From the NCBI GenBank assembly GCA_964057225.1, contig OZ059896.1, positions 21,014,501 to 21,078,500 of the forward strand: DNA of 64,000 nt. Direction: 5' to 3'. A model generated the notes under the pieces. That model searched no databases. It saw nothing but the letters and a program-made list of their open reading frames with translations, and was not told the origin of the DNA. Both the position numbers and the translations under genes were made by a program. Numbering within the stretch: the stretch's first letter is position 1; each line of letters begins with the position of its first letter. The DNA comes from Auanema rhodensis. Its lineage: Eukaryota; Nematoda; Chromadorea; Rhabditida; Rhabditidae. Shown one piece after another: positions 50,256-63,944 of the stretch.

Positions 50256-53200
50256 TAATTTAGCAAAAAGTAGATGTTTTTAGATTCCTTTTTTTAAGGC
50301 AAAGACGATGGACAATGTTATTCAACGAAAAAATTAATTCTTCAGGGTGAAAATCGAGGATATAAGTGTGAACTTATATCAGTTGATATCTCGGTGCATT
50401 TTTAAGCTAGCGCAAATCTGATAACACAGATCGACGCAGCTTAAAAATCTGCATCGAATGCACTATACTACATCAAGAAACGCTTGATACAAAAATTAGT
50501 TATGATCGTTTGAAAAATGATGCATTAGTGTATGTTGAGTTTCCATGTACACTCAACATTGCTTCCAAAAACATTTTGACAAAAATTTTTTCGAAAAATT
50601 TCAAAATAATTTAGCAAAAAGTAGATGTTTTTAGATTCCATTTTTCAAGGCAAAGACGATAGACAATGTTATTCAACGAAAAAATTAATTCTTCAGGGTG
50701 AAAATCGAGGATATAAGTGTGAACTTATATCAGTTGATATCTCGGTGCATTTTTAAGCTAGCGCAAATCTGATAACACAGATCGACGCAGCTTAAAAATC
50801 CGCATCGAATGCACTATACTACATTGAGAAACGCTTAATACAAAAATTAGTTATGATCGTTTGAAAAATGATGCATTAGTGTATGTTGAGTTTCCATGTA
50901 CACTCAACATTGCTTCCAAAAACAGTTTGACAAAAATTTTTTCGAAATATTTCAGAATAATTTAGCAAAAAGTAGATGTTTTTAGATTCCTTTTTTTAAG
51001 GCAAAGACGATGGACAATGTTATTCAACGAAAAAATTAATTCTTCAGGGTGAAAATCGAGGATATAAGTGTGAACTTATATCAGTTGATATCTCGGTGCA
51101 TTTTTAAGCTAGCGCAAATCTGATAACACAGATCGACGCAGCTTAAAAATCTGCATCGAATGCACTATACTACATCAAGAAACGCTTGATACAAAAATTA
51201 GTTATGATCGTTTGAAAAATGATGCATTAGTGTATGTTGAGTTTCCATGTACACTCAACATTGCTTCCAAAAACATTTTGACAAAAATTTTTTCGAAAAA
51301 TTTCAAAATAATTTAGCAAAAAGTAGATGTTTTTAGATTTCTTTTTTCAAGGCAAAGACGATGGACAATGTTATTCAACGAAAAAATTAATTCTTCAGGG
51401 TGAAAATCGAGGATATAAGTGTGAACTTATATCAGTTGATATCTCGGTGCATTTTTAAGCTAGCGCAAATCTGATAACACAGATCGACGCAGCTTAAAAA
51501 TCCGCATCGAATGCACTATACTACATTGAGAAACGCTTAATACACAAATTAGTTATGATCGTTTGAAAAATGATGCATTAGTGTATGTTGAGTTTCCATG
51601 TACACTCAACATTGCTTCCAAAAACAGTTTGACAAAAATTTTTTCGAAAAATTTCGAAATAATTTAGCAAAAAGTAGATGTTTTTAGATTTCTTTTTTCA
51701 AGGCAAAGACGATGGACAATGTTATTCAACGAAAAAATTAATTCTTCAGGGTGAAAATCGAGGATATAAGTGTGAACATATATCAGTTGATATCTCGGTG
51801 CATTTTTAAGCTAGCGCAAATCTGATAACACAGATCGACGCAGCTTAAAAATCCGCATGGAATGCACTATACTACATCAAGAAACGCTTGATACAAAAAT
51901 TAGTTATGATCGTTTGAAAAATGATGCATTAGTGTATGTTGAGTTTCCATGTACACTCAACATTGCTTCCAAAAACATTTTGACAAAAATTTTTTCGAAA
52001 AATTTCAAAATAATTTAGCAAAAAGTAGATGTTTTTAGATTCCTTTTTTTAAGGCAAAGACGATGGACAATGTTATTCAACGAAAAAATTAATTCTTCAG
52101 GGTGAAAATCGAGGATATAAGTGTGAACTTATATCAGTTGATATCTCGGTGCATTTTTAAGCTAGCGCAAATCTGATAACACAGATCGACGCAGCTTAAA
52201 AATCCGCATCGAATGCACTATACTACATTGAGAAACGCTTAATACAAAAATTAGTTATGATCGTTTGAAAAATGATGCATTAGTGTATGTTGAGTTTCCA
52301 TGTACACTCAACATTGCTTCCAAAAACAGTTTGACAAAAATTTTTTCGAAATATTTCAGAATAATTTAGCAAAAAGTAGATGTTTTTAGATTCCTTTTTT
52401 TAAGGCAAAGACGATGGACAATGTTATTCAACGAAAAAATTAATTCTTCAGGGTGAAAATCGAGGATATAAGTGTGAACTTATATCAGTTGATATCTCGG
52501 TGCATTTTTAAGCTAGCGCAAATCTGATAACACAGATCGACGCAGCTTAAAAATCTGCATCGAATGCACTATACTACATCAAGAAACGCTTGATACAAAA
52601 ATTAGTTATGATCGTTTGAAAAATGATGCATTAGTGTATGTTGAGTTTCCATGTACACTCAACATTGCTTCCAAAAACATTTTGACAAAAATTTTTTCGA
52701 AAAATTTCAAAATAATTTAGCAAAAAGTAGATGTTTTTAGATTTCTTTTTTCAAGGCAAAGACGATGGACAATGTTATTCAACGAAAAAATTAATTCTTC
52801 AGGGTGAAAATCGAGGATATAAGTGTGAACTTATATCAGTTGATATCTCGGTGCATTTTTAAGCTAGCGCAAATCTGATAACACAGATCGACGCAGCTTA
52901 AAAATCCGCATCGAATGCACTATACTACATTGAGAAACGCTTAATACACAAATTAGTTATGATCGTTTGAAAAATGATGCATTAGTGTATGTTGAGTTTC
53001 CATGTACACTCAACATTGCTTCCAAAAACAGTTTGACAAAAATTTTTTCGAAAAATTTCGAAATAATTTAGCAAAAAGTAGATGTTTTTAGATTTCTTTT
53101 TTCAAGGCAAAGACGATGGACAATGTTATTCAACGAAAAAATTAATTCTTCAGGGTGAAAATCGAGGATATAAGTGTGAACATATATCAGTTGATATCTC

Positions 53201-56200
53201 GGTGCATTTTTAAGCTAGCGCAAATCTGATAACACAGATCGACGCAGCTTAAAAATCCGCATGGAATGCACTATACTACATCAAGAAACGCTTGATACAA
53301 AAATTAGTTATGATCGTTTGAAAAATGATGCATTAGTGTATGTTGAGTTTCCATGTACACTCAACATTGCTTCCAAAAACATTTTGACAAAAATTTTTTC
53401 GAAAAATTTCAAAATAATTTAGCAAAAAGTAGATGTTTTTAGATTCCTTTTTTTAAGGCAAAGACGATGGACAATGTTATTCAACGAAAAAATTAATTCT
53501 TCAGGGTGAAAATCGAGGATATAAGTGTGAACTTATATCAGTTGATATCTCGGTGCATTTTTAAGCTAGCGCAAATCTGATAACACAGATCGACGCAGCT
53601 TAAAAATCTGCATCGAATGCACTATACTACATCAAGAAACGCTTGATACAAAAATTAGTTATGATCGTTTGAAAAATGATGCATTAGTGTATGTTGAGTT
53701 TCCATGTACACTCAACATTGCTTCCAAAAACATTTTGACAAATATTTTTTCGAAAAATTTCAAAATAATTTAGCAAAAAGTAGATGTTTTTAGATTTCTT
53801 TTTTCAAGGCAAAGACGATGGACAATGTTATTCAACGAAAAAATTAATTCTTCAGGGTGAAAATCGAGGATATAAGTGTGAACTTATATCAGTTGATATC
53901 TCGGTGCATTTTTAAGCTAGCGCAAATCTGATAACACAGATCGACGCAGCTTAAAAATCTGCATCGAATGCACTATACTACATCAAGAAACGCTTGATAC
54001 AAAAATTAGTTATGATCGTTTGAAAAATGATGCATTAGTGTATGTTGAGTTTCCATGTACACTCAACATTGCTTCCAAAAACATTTTGACAAAAATTTTT
54101 TCGAAAAATTTCAAAATAATTTAGCAAAAAGTAGATGTTTTTAGATTCCATTTTTCAAGGCAAAGACGATAGACAATGTTATTCAACGAAAAAATTAATT
54201 CTTCAGGGTGAAAATCGAGGATATAAGTGTGAACTTATATCAGTTGATATCTCGGTGCATTTTTAAGCTAGCGCAAATCTGATAACACAGATCGACGCAG
54301 CTTAAAAATCCGCATCGAATGCACTATACTACATTGAGAAACGCTTGATACAAAAATTAGTTATGATCGTTTGAAAAATGATGCATTAGTGTATGTTGAG
54401 TTTCCATGTACACTCAACATTGCTTCCAAAAACATTTTGACAAAAATTTTTTCGAAAAATTTCAAAATAATTTAGCAAAAAGTAGATGTTTTTAGATTCC
54501 ATTTTTCAAGGCAAAGACGATAGACAATGTTATTCAACGAAAAAATTAATTCTTCAGGGTGAAAATCGAGGATATAAGTGTGAACTGATATCAGTTGATA
54601 TCTCGGTGCATTTTTAAGCTAGCGCAAATCTGATAACACAGATCGACGCAGCTTAAAAATCCGCATCGAATGCACTATACTACATTGAGAAACGCTTAAT
54701 ACACAAATTAGTTATGATCGTTTGAAAAATGATGCATTAGTGTATGTTGAGTTTCCATGTACACTCAACATTGCTTCCAAAAACAGTTTGACAAAAATTT
54801 TTTCGAAAAATTTCAAAATAATTTAGCAAAAAGTAGATGTTTTTAGATTTCTTTTTTCAAGGCAAAGACGATGGACAATGTTATTCAACGAAAAAATTAA
54901 TTCTTCAGGGTGAAAATCGAGGATATAAGTGTGAACTTATATCAGTTGATATCTCGGTGCATTTTTAAGCTAGCGCAAATCTGATAACACAGATCGACGC
55001 AGCTTAAAAATCCGCATCGAATGCACTATACTACATCAAGAAACGCTTGATACAAAAATTAGTTATGATCGTTTGAAAAATGATGCATTAGTGTATGTTG
55101 AGTTTCCATGTACACTCAACATTGCTTCCAAAAACATTTTGACAAAAATTTTTTCGAAAAATTTCAAAATAATTTAGCAAGAAGTAGATGTTTTTAGATT
55201 TCTTTTTTCAAGGCAAAGACGATGGACAATGTTATTCAACGAAAAAATTAATTCTTCAGGGTGAAAATCGAGGATATAAGTGTGAACTTATATCAGTTGA
55301 TATCTCGGTGCATTTCTAAGCTAGCGCAAATCTGATAACACAGATCGACGCAGCTTAAAAATCCGCATCGAATGCACTATACTACATTGAGAAACGCTTG
55401 ATACAAAAATTAGTTATGATCGTTTGAAAAATGATGCATTAGTGTATGTTGAGTTTCCATGTACACTCAACATTGCTTCCAAAAACATTTTGACAAAAAT
55501 TTTTTCGAAAAATTTCAAAATAATTTAGCAAGAAGTAGATGTTTTTAGATTTCTTTTTTCAAGGCAAAGACGATGGACAATGTTATTCAACGAAAAAATT
55601 AATTCTTCAGGGTGAAAATCGAGGATATAAGTGTGAACTTATATCAGTTGATATCTCGGTGCATTTTTAAGCTAGCGCAAATCTGATAACACAGATCGAC
55701 GCAGCTTAAAAATCCGCATCGAATGCACTATACTACATCAAGAAACGCTTGATACAAAAATTAGTTATGATCGTTTGAAAAATGATGCATTAGTGTATGT
55801 TGAGTTTCCATGTACACTCAACATTGCTTCCAAAAACATTTTGACAAAAATTTTTTCGAAAAATTTCAAAATAATTTAGCAAGAAGTAGATGTTTTTAGA
55901 TTTCTTTTTTCAAGGCAAAGACGATGGACAATGTTATTCAACGAAAAAATTAATTCTTCAGGGTGAAAATCGAGGATATAAGTGTGAACTTATATCAGTT
56001 GATATCTCGGTGCATTTCTAAGCTAGCGCAAATCTGATAACACAGATCGACGCAGCTTAAAAATCCGCATCGAATGCACTATACTACATTGAGAAACGCT
56101 TGATACAAAAATTAGTTATGATCGTTTGAAAAATGATGCATTAGTGTATGTTGAGTTTCCATGTACACTCAACATTGCTTCCAAAAACATTTTGACAAAA

Positions 56201-57275
56201 ATTTTTTCGAAAAATTTCAAAATAATTTAGCAAGAAGTAGATGTTTTTAGATTTCTTTTTTCAAGGCAAAGACGATGGACAATGTTATTCAACGAAAAAA
56301 TTAATTCTTCAGGGTGAAAATCGAGGATATAAGTGTGAACTTATATCAGTTGATATCTCGGTGCATTTCTAAGCTAGCGCAAATCTGATAACACAGATCG
56401 ACGCAGCTTAAAAATCCGCATCGAATGCACTATACTACATTGAGAAACGCTTGATACAAAAATTAGTTATGATCGTTTGAAAAATGATGCATTAGTGTAT
56501 GTTGAGTTTCCATGTACACTTAACATTGCTTCCAAAAACATTTTGACAAAAATTTTTTCGAAAAATTTCAAAATAATTTAGCAAAAAGTAGATGTTTTTA
56601 GATTCCATTTTTCAAGGCAAAGACGATAAACAATGTTATTCAACGAAAAAATTAATTCTTCAGGGTGAAAATCGAGGATATAAGTGTGAACTTATATCAG
56701 TTGATATCTCGGTGCATTTTTAAGCTAGCGCAAATCTGATAACACAGATCGACGCAGCTTAAAAATCCGCATCGAATGCACTATACTACATTGAGAAACG
56801 CTTGATACAAAAATTAGTTATGATCGTTTGAAAAATGATGCATTAGTGTATGTTGAGTTTCCATGTACACTCAACATTGCTTCCAAAAACATTTTGACAA
56901 AAATTTTTTCGAAAAATTTCAAAATAATTTAGCAAAAAGTAGATGTTTTTAGATTCCATTTTTCAAGGCAAAGACGATAGACAATGTTATTCAACGAAAA
57001 AATTAATTCTTCAGGGTGAAAATCGAGGATATAAGTGTGAACTTATATCAGTTGATATCTCGGTGCATTTTTAAGCTAGCGCAAATCTGATAACACAGAT
57101 CGACGCAGCTCAAAAATCCGCATCGAATGCACTATACTACATTGAGAAACGCTTGATACAAAAATTAGTTATGATCGTTTGAAAAATGATGCATTAGTGT
57201 ATGTTGAGTTTCCATGTACACTCAACATTGCTTCCAAAAACATTTTGACAAAAATTTTTTCGAAATATTTCAGAA
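50256..57275. repeat. Segment VII: units 144-163, first copy of the large duplication plus transition
   Basis: Units 144-158 (50256-55520) are the longer copy of a block repeated in segment VIII. Marker units are 147 and 151 ('aatttcgaaat'), 148 and 152 ('gaacatatat' with 'gcatggaat') and 156 ('gaactgatat'). Units 158-162 return to the 'caagaag/tttcta' and 'gataaac' types. Unit 163 is a hybrid ('agctc', ending 'tatttcagaat'). Confidence 0.8.
50958..53414. repeat. Internal expansion: units 146-148 and 150-152, 1,404 bp apart
   Basis: The triplet 'ccttttttt/tctgc', then 'cttaatacac ... aatttcgaaat', then 'gaacatatat/gcatggaat' occurs at 50958-52010 and again at 52362-53414. The two are separated by one 'cttaatacaaaa ... 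tatttcagaat' unit (149). The related block at 57276-61136 has it once, so a four-unit gain or loss separates the copies. Confidence 0.82.
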
Positions 57276-60200
57276 TAATTTAGCAAAAAGTAGATGTTTT
57301 TAGATTCCTTTTTTTAAGGCAAAGACGATGGACAATGTTATTCAACGAAAAAATTAATTCTTCAGGGTGAAAATCGAGGATATAAGTGTGAACTTATATC
57401 AGTTGATATCTCGGTGCATTTTTAAGCTAGCGCAAATCTGATAACACAGATCGACGCAGCTTAAAAATCTGCATCGAATGCACTATACTACATCAAGAAA
57501 CGCTTGATACAAAAATTAGTTATGATCGTTTGAAAAATGATGCATTAGTGTATGTTGAGTTTCCATGTACACTCAACATTGCTTCCAAAAACATTTTGAC
57601 AAAAATTTTTTCGAAAAATTTCAAAATAATTTAGCAAAAAGTAGATGTTTTTAGATTCCATTTTTCAAGGCAAAGACGATAGACAATGTTATTCAACGAA
57701 AAAATTAATTCTTCAGGGTGAAAATCGAGGATATAAGTGTGAACTTATATCAGTTGATATCTCGGTGCATTTTTAAGCTAGCGCAAATCTGATAACACAG
57801 ATCGACGCAGCTTAAAAATCCGCATCGAATGCACTATACTACATTGAGAAACGCTTAATACAAAAATTAGTTATGATCGTTTGAAAAATGATGCATTAGT
57901 GTATGTTGAGTTTCCATGTACACTCAACATTGCTTCCAAAAACAGTTTGACAAAAATTTTTTCGAAATATTTCAGAATAATTTAGCAAAAAGTAGATGTT
58001 TTTAGATTCCTTTTTTTAAGGCAAAGACGATGGACAATGTTATTCAACGAAAAAATTAATTCTTCAGGGTGAAAATCGAGGATATAAGTGTGAACTTATA
58101 TCAGTTGATATCTCGGTGCATTTTTAAGCTAGCGCAAATCTGATAACACAGATCGACGCAGCTTAAAAATCTGCATCGAATGCACTATACTACATCAAGA
58201 AACGCTTGATACAAAAATTAGTTATGATCGTTTGAAAAATGATGCATTAGTGTATGTTGAGTTTCCATGTACACTCAACATTGCTTCCAAAAACATTTTG
58301 ACAAAAATTTTTTCGAAAAATTTCAAAATAATTTAGCAAAAAGTAGATGTTTTTAGATTTCTTTTTTCAAGGCAAAGACGATGGACAATGTTATTCAACG
58401 AAAAAATTAATTCTTCAGGGTGAAAATCGAGGATATAAGTGTGAACTTATATCAGTTGATATCTCGGTGCATTTTTAAGCTAGCGCAAATCTGATAACAC
58501 AGATCGACGCAGCTTAAAAATCCGCATCGAATGCACTATACTACATTGAGAAACGCTTAATACACAAATTAGTTATGATCGTTTGAAAAATGATGCATTA
58601 GTGTATGTTGAGTTTCCATGTACACTCAACATTGCTTCCAAAAACAGTTTGACAAAAATTTTTTCGAAAAATTTCGAAATAATTTAGCAAAAAGTAGATG
58701 TTTTTAGATTTCTTTTTTCAAGGCAAAGACGATGGACCATGTTATTCAACGAAAAAATTAATTCTTCAGGGTGAAAATCGAGGATATAAGTGTGAACATA
58801 TATCAGTTGATATCTCGGTGCATTTTTAAGCTAGCGCAAATCTGATAACACAGATCGACGCAGCTTAAAAATCCGCATGGAATGCACTATACTACATCAA
58901 GAAACGCTTGATACAAAAATTAGTTATGATCGTTTGAAAAATGATGCATTAGTGTATGTTGAGTTTCCATGTACACTCAACATTGCTTCCAAAAACATTT
59001 TGACAAAAATTTTTTCGAAAAATTTCAAAATAATTTAGCAAAAAGTAGATGTTTTTAGATTCCTTTTTTTAAGGCAAAGACGATGGACAATGTTATTCAA
59101 CGAAAAAATTAATTCTTCAGGGTGAAAATCGAGGATATAAGTGTGAACTTATATCAGTTGATATCTCGGTGCATTTTTAAGCTAGCGCAAATCTGATAAC
59201 ACAGATCGACGCAGCTTAAAAATCTGCATCGAATGCACTATACTACATCAAGAAACGCTTGATACAAAAATTAGTTATGATCGTTTGAAAAATGATGCAT
59301 TAGTGTATGTTGAGTTTCCATGTACACTCAACATTGCTTCCAAAAACATTTTGACAAAAATTTTTTCGAAAAATTTCAAAATAATTTAGCAAAAAGTAGA
59401 TGTTTTTAGATTTCTTTTTTCAAGGCAAAGACGATGGACAATGTTATTCAACGAAAAAATTAATTCTTCAGGGTGAAAATCGAGGATATAAGTGTGAACT
59501 TATATCAGTTGATATCTCGGTGCATTTTTAAGCTAGCGCAAATCTGATAACACAGATCGACGCAGCTTAAAAATCTGCATCGAATGCACTATACTACATC
59601 AAGAAACGCTTGATACAAAAATTAGTTATGATCGTTTGAAAAATGATGCATTAGTGTATGTTGAGTTTCCATGTACACTCAACATTGCTTCCAAAAACAT
59701 TTTGACAAAAATTTTTTCGAAAAATTTCAAAATAATTTAGCAAAAAGTAGATGTTTTTAGATTCCATTTTTCAAGGCAAAGACGATAGACAATGTTATTC
59801 AACGAAAAAATTAATTCTTCAGGGTGAAAATCGAGGATATAAGTGTGAACTTATATCAGTTGATATCTCGGTGCATTTTTAAGCTAGCGCAAATCTGATA
59901 ACACAGATCGACGCAGCTTAAAAATCCGCATCGAATGCACTATACTACATTGAGAAACGCTTGATACAAAAATTAGTTATGATCGTTTGAAAAATGATGC
60001 ATTAGTGTATGTTGAGTTTCCATGTACACTCAACATTGCTTCCAAAAACATTTTGACAAAAATTTTTTCGAAAAATTTCAAAATAATTTAGCAAAAAGTA
60101 GATGTTTTTAGATTCCATTTTTCAAGGCAAAGACGATAGACAATGTTATTCAACGAAAAAATTAATTCTTCAGGGTGAAAATCGAGGATATAAGTGTGAA

Positions 60201-61487
60201 CTGATATCAGTTGATATCTCGGTGCATTTTTAAGCTAGCGCAAATCTGATAACACAGATCGACGCAGCTTAAAAATCCGCATCGAATGCACTATACTACA
60301 TTGAGAAACGCTTAATACACAAATTAGTTATGATCGTTTGAAAAATGATGCATTAGTGTATGTTGAGTTTCCATGTACACTCAACATTGCTTCCAAAAAC
60401 AGTTTGACAAAAATTTTTTCGAAAAATTTCAAAATAATTTAGCAAAAAGTAGATGTTTTTAGATTTCTTTTTTCAAGGCAAAGACGATGGACAATGTTAT
60501 TCAACGAAAAAATTAATTCTTCAGGGTGAAAATCGAGGATATAAGTGTGAACTTATATCAGTTGATATCTCGGTGCATTTTTAAGCTAGCGCAAATCTGA
60601 TAACACAGATCGACGCAGCTTAAAAATCCGCATCGAATGCACTATACTACATCAAGAAACGCTTGATACAAAAATTAGTTATGATCGTTTGAAAAATGAT
60701 GCATTAGTGTATGTTGAGTTTCCATGTACACTCAACATTGCTTCCAAAAACATTTTGACAAAAATTTTTTCGAAAAATTTCAAAATAATTTAGCAAGAAG
60801 TAGATGTTTTTAGATTTCTTTTTTCAAGGCAAAGACGATGGACAATGTTATTCAACGAAAAAATTAATTCTTCAGGGTGAAAATCGAGGATATAAGTGTG
60901 AACTTATATCAGTTGATATCTCGGTGCATTTCTAAGCTAGCGCAAATCTGATAACACAGATCGACGCAGCTTAAAAATCCGCATCGAATGCACTATACTA
61001 CATTGAGAAACGCTTGATACAAAAATTAGTTATGATCGTTTGAAAAATGATGCATTAGTGTATGTTGAGTTTCCATGTACACTTAACATTGCTTCCAAAA
61101 ACATTTTGACAAAAATTTTTTCGAAAAATTTCAAAATAATTTAGCAAAAAGTAGATGTTTTTAGATTCCATTTTTCAAGGCAAAGACGATAAACAATGTT
61201 ATTCAACGAAAAAATTAATTCTTCAGGGTGAAAATCGAGGATATAAGTGTGAACTTATATCAGTTGATATCTCGGTGCATTTTTAAGCTAGCGCAAATCT
61301 GATAACACAGATCGACGCAGCTTAAAAATCCGCATCGAATGCACTATACTACATTGAGAAACGCTTGATACAAAAATTAGTTATGATCGTTTGAAAAATG
61401 ATGCATTAGTGTATGTTGAGTTTCCATGTACACTCAACATTGCTTCCAAAAACATTTTGACAAAAATTTTTTCGAAAAATTTCAAAA

Positions 61488-61838
61488 TAATTTAGCAAAA
61501 AGTAGATGTTTTTAGATTCCATTTTTCAAGGCAAAGACGATAGACAATGTTATTCAACGAAAAAATTAATTCTTCAGGGTGAAAATCGAGGATATAAGTG
61601 TGAACTTATATCAGTTGATATCTCGGTGCATTTTTAAGCTAGCGCAAATCTGATAACACAGATCGACGCAGCTTAAAAATCCGCATCGAATGCACTATAC
61701 TACATTGAGAAACGCTTGATACAAAAATTAGTTGATATCGTTTGAAAAATGATGCATTAGTGTATGTTGAGTTTCCATGTACACTCAACATTGCTTCCAA
61801 AAACATTTTGACAAAAATTTTTTCGAAAAATTTCAAAA
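61488..61838. repeat. Unit 176, with agttatgatc replaced by agttgatatc
   Basis: At 61730-61739 the usual 'agttatgatc' is 'agttgatatc', with no length change. This ten-base string equals the monomer's own segment at positions 126-135. The change removes a stop on the minus strand and so opens a 65-codon frame (61639-61836) with no sign of being a gene. It is shared with unit 181, five units away. Confidence 0.85.
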
Positions 61839-63242
61839 TAATTTAGCAAAAAGTAGATGTTTTTAGATTCCATTTTTCAAGGCAAAGACGATGGACAATG
61901 TTATTCAACGAAAAAATTAATTCTTCAGGGTGAAAATCGAGGATATAAGTGTGAACTTATATCAGTTGATATCTCGGTGCATTTTCAAGCTAGCGCAAAT
62001 CTGATAACACAGATCGACGCAGCTTAAAAATCCGCATCGAATGCACTATACTACATCAAGAAACGCTTGATACAAAAATTAGTTATGATCGTTTGAAAAA
62101 TGATGCATTAGTGTATGTTGAGTTTCCATGTACACTCAACATTGCTTCCAAAAACATTTTGACAAAAATTTTTTCGAAAAATTTCAAAATAATTTAGCAA
62201 AAAGTAGATGTTTTTAGATTTCTTTTTTCAAGGCAAAGACGATGGACAATGTTATTCAACGAAAAAATTAATTCTTCAGGGTGAAAATCGAGGATATAAG
62301 TGTGAACTTATATCAGTTGATATCTCGGTGCATTTTTAAGCTAGCGCAAATCTGATAACACAGATCGACGCAGCTTAAAAATCCGCATCGAATGCACTAT
62401 ACTACATCAAGAAACGCTTGATACAAAAATTAGTTATGATCGTTTGAAAAATGATGCATTAGTGTATGTTGAGTTTCCATGTACACTCAACATTGCTTCC
62501 AAAAACATTTTGACAAAAATTTTTTCGAAAAATTTCAAAATAATTTAGCAAAAAGTAGATGTTTTTAGATTTCTTTTTTCAAGGCAAAGACGATGGACAA
62601 TGTTATTCAACGAAAAAATTAATTCTTCAGGGTGAAAATCGAGGATATAAGTGTGAACTTATATCAGTTGATATCTCGGTGCATTTTTAAGCTAGCGCAA
62701 ATCTGATAACACAGATCGACGCAGCTTAAAAATCCGCATCGAATGCACTATACTACATCAAGAAACGCTTGATACAAAAATTAGTTATGATCGTTTGAAA
62801 AATGATGCATTAGTGTATGTTGAGTTTCCATGTACACTCAACATTGCTTCCAAAAACATTTTGACAAAAATTTTTTCGAAAAATTTCAAAATAATTTAGC
62901 AAGAAGTAGATGTTTTTAGATTTCTTTTTTCAAGGCAAAGACGATGGACAATGTTATTCAACGAAAAAATTTATTCTTCAGGGTGAAAATCGAGGATATA
63001 AGTGTGAACTTATATCAGTTGATATCTCGGTGCATTTCTAAGCTAGCGCAAATCTGATAACACAGATCGACGCAGCTTAAAAATCCGCATCGAATGCACT
63101 ATACTACATTGAGAAACGCTTGATACAAAAATTAGTTATGATCGTTTGAAAAATGATGCATTAGTGTATGTTGAGTTTCCATGTACACTTAACATTGCTT
63201 CCAAAAACATTTTGACAAAAATTTTTTCGAAAAATTTCAAAA

Positions 63243-63593
63243 TAATTTAGCAAAAAGTAGATGTTTTTAGATTCCATTTTTCAAGGCAAAGACGATAAAC
63301 AATGTTATTCAACGAAAAAATTAATTCTTCAGGGTGAAAATCGAGGATATAAGTGTGAACTTATATCAGTTGATATCTCGGTGCATTTTTAAGCTAGCGC
63401 AAATCTGATAACACAGATCGACGCAGCTTAAAAATCCGCATCGAATGCACTATACTACATTGAGAAACGCTTGATACAAAAATTAGTTGATATCGTTTGA
63501 AAAATGATGCATTAGTGTATGTTGAGTTTCCATGTACACTCAACATTGCTTCCAAAAACATTTTGACAAAAATTTTTTCGAAAAATTTCAAAA
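63243..63593. repeat. Unit 181, sharing the agttgatatc replacement
   Basis: It carries the same replacement at 63485-63494 as unit 176, 1,755 bp (five units) upstream, and is followed by a 'gatggac/ttttca/atcaag' unit like unit 177. It differs from unit 176 in having 'gataaac' where 176 has 'gatagac', so only part of the unit was copied, or the site mutated later. Confidence 0.82.
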
Positions 63594-63944
63594 TAATTTA
63601 GCAAAAAGTAGATGTTTTTAGATTCCATTTTTCAAGGCAAAGACGATGGACAATGTTATTCAACGAAAAAATTAATTCTTCAGGGTGAAAATCGAGGATA
63701 TAAGTGTGAACTTATATCAGTTGATATCTCGGTGCATTTTCAAGCTAGCGCAAATCTGATAACACAGATCGACGCAGCTTAAAAATCCGCATCGAATGCA
63801 CTATACTACATCAAGAAACGCTTGATACAAAAATTAGTTATGATCGTTTGAAAAATGATGCATTAGTGTATGTTGAGTTTCCATGTACACTTAACATTGC
63901 TTCCAAAAACATTTTGACAAAAATTTTTTCGAAAAATTTCAAAA

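Noticed and set aside
61639-61836. 65-codon minus-strand frame in unit 176, identical at 63394-63591 in unit 181
   Set aside because: Opened by the 'agttgatatc' replacement, which removes one stop. The two are identical because the units are copies. No start context or coding signal is visible.
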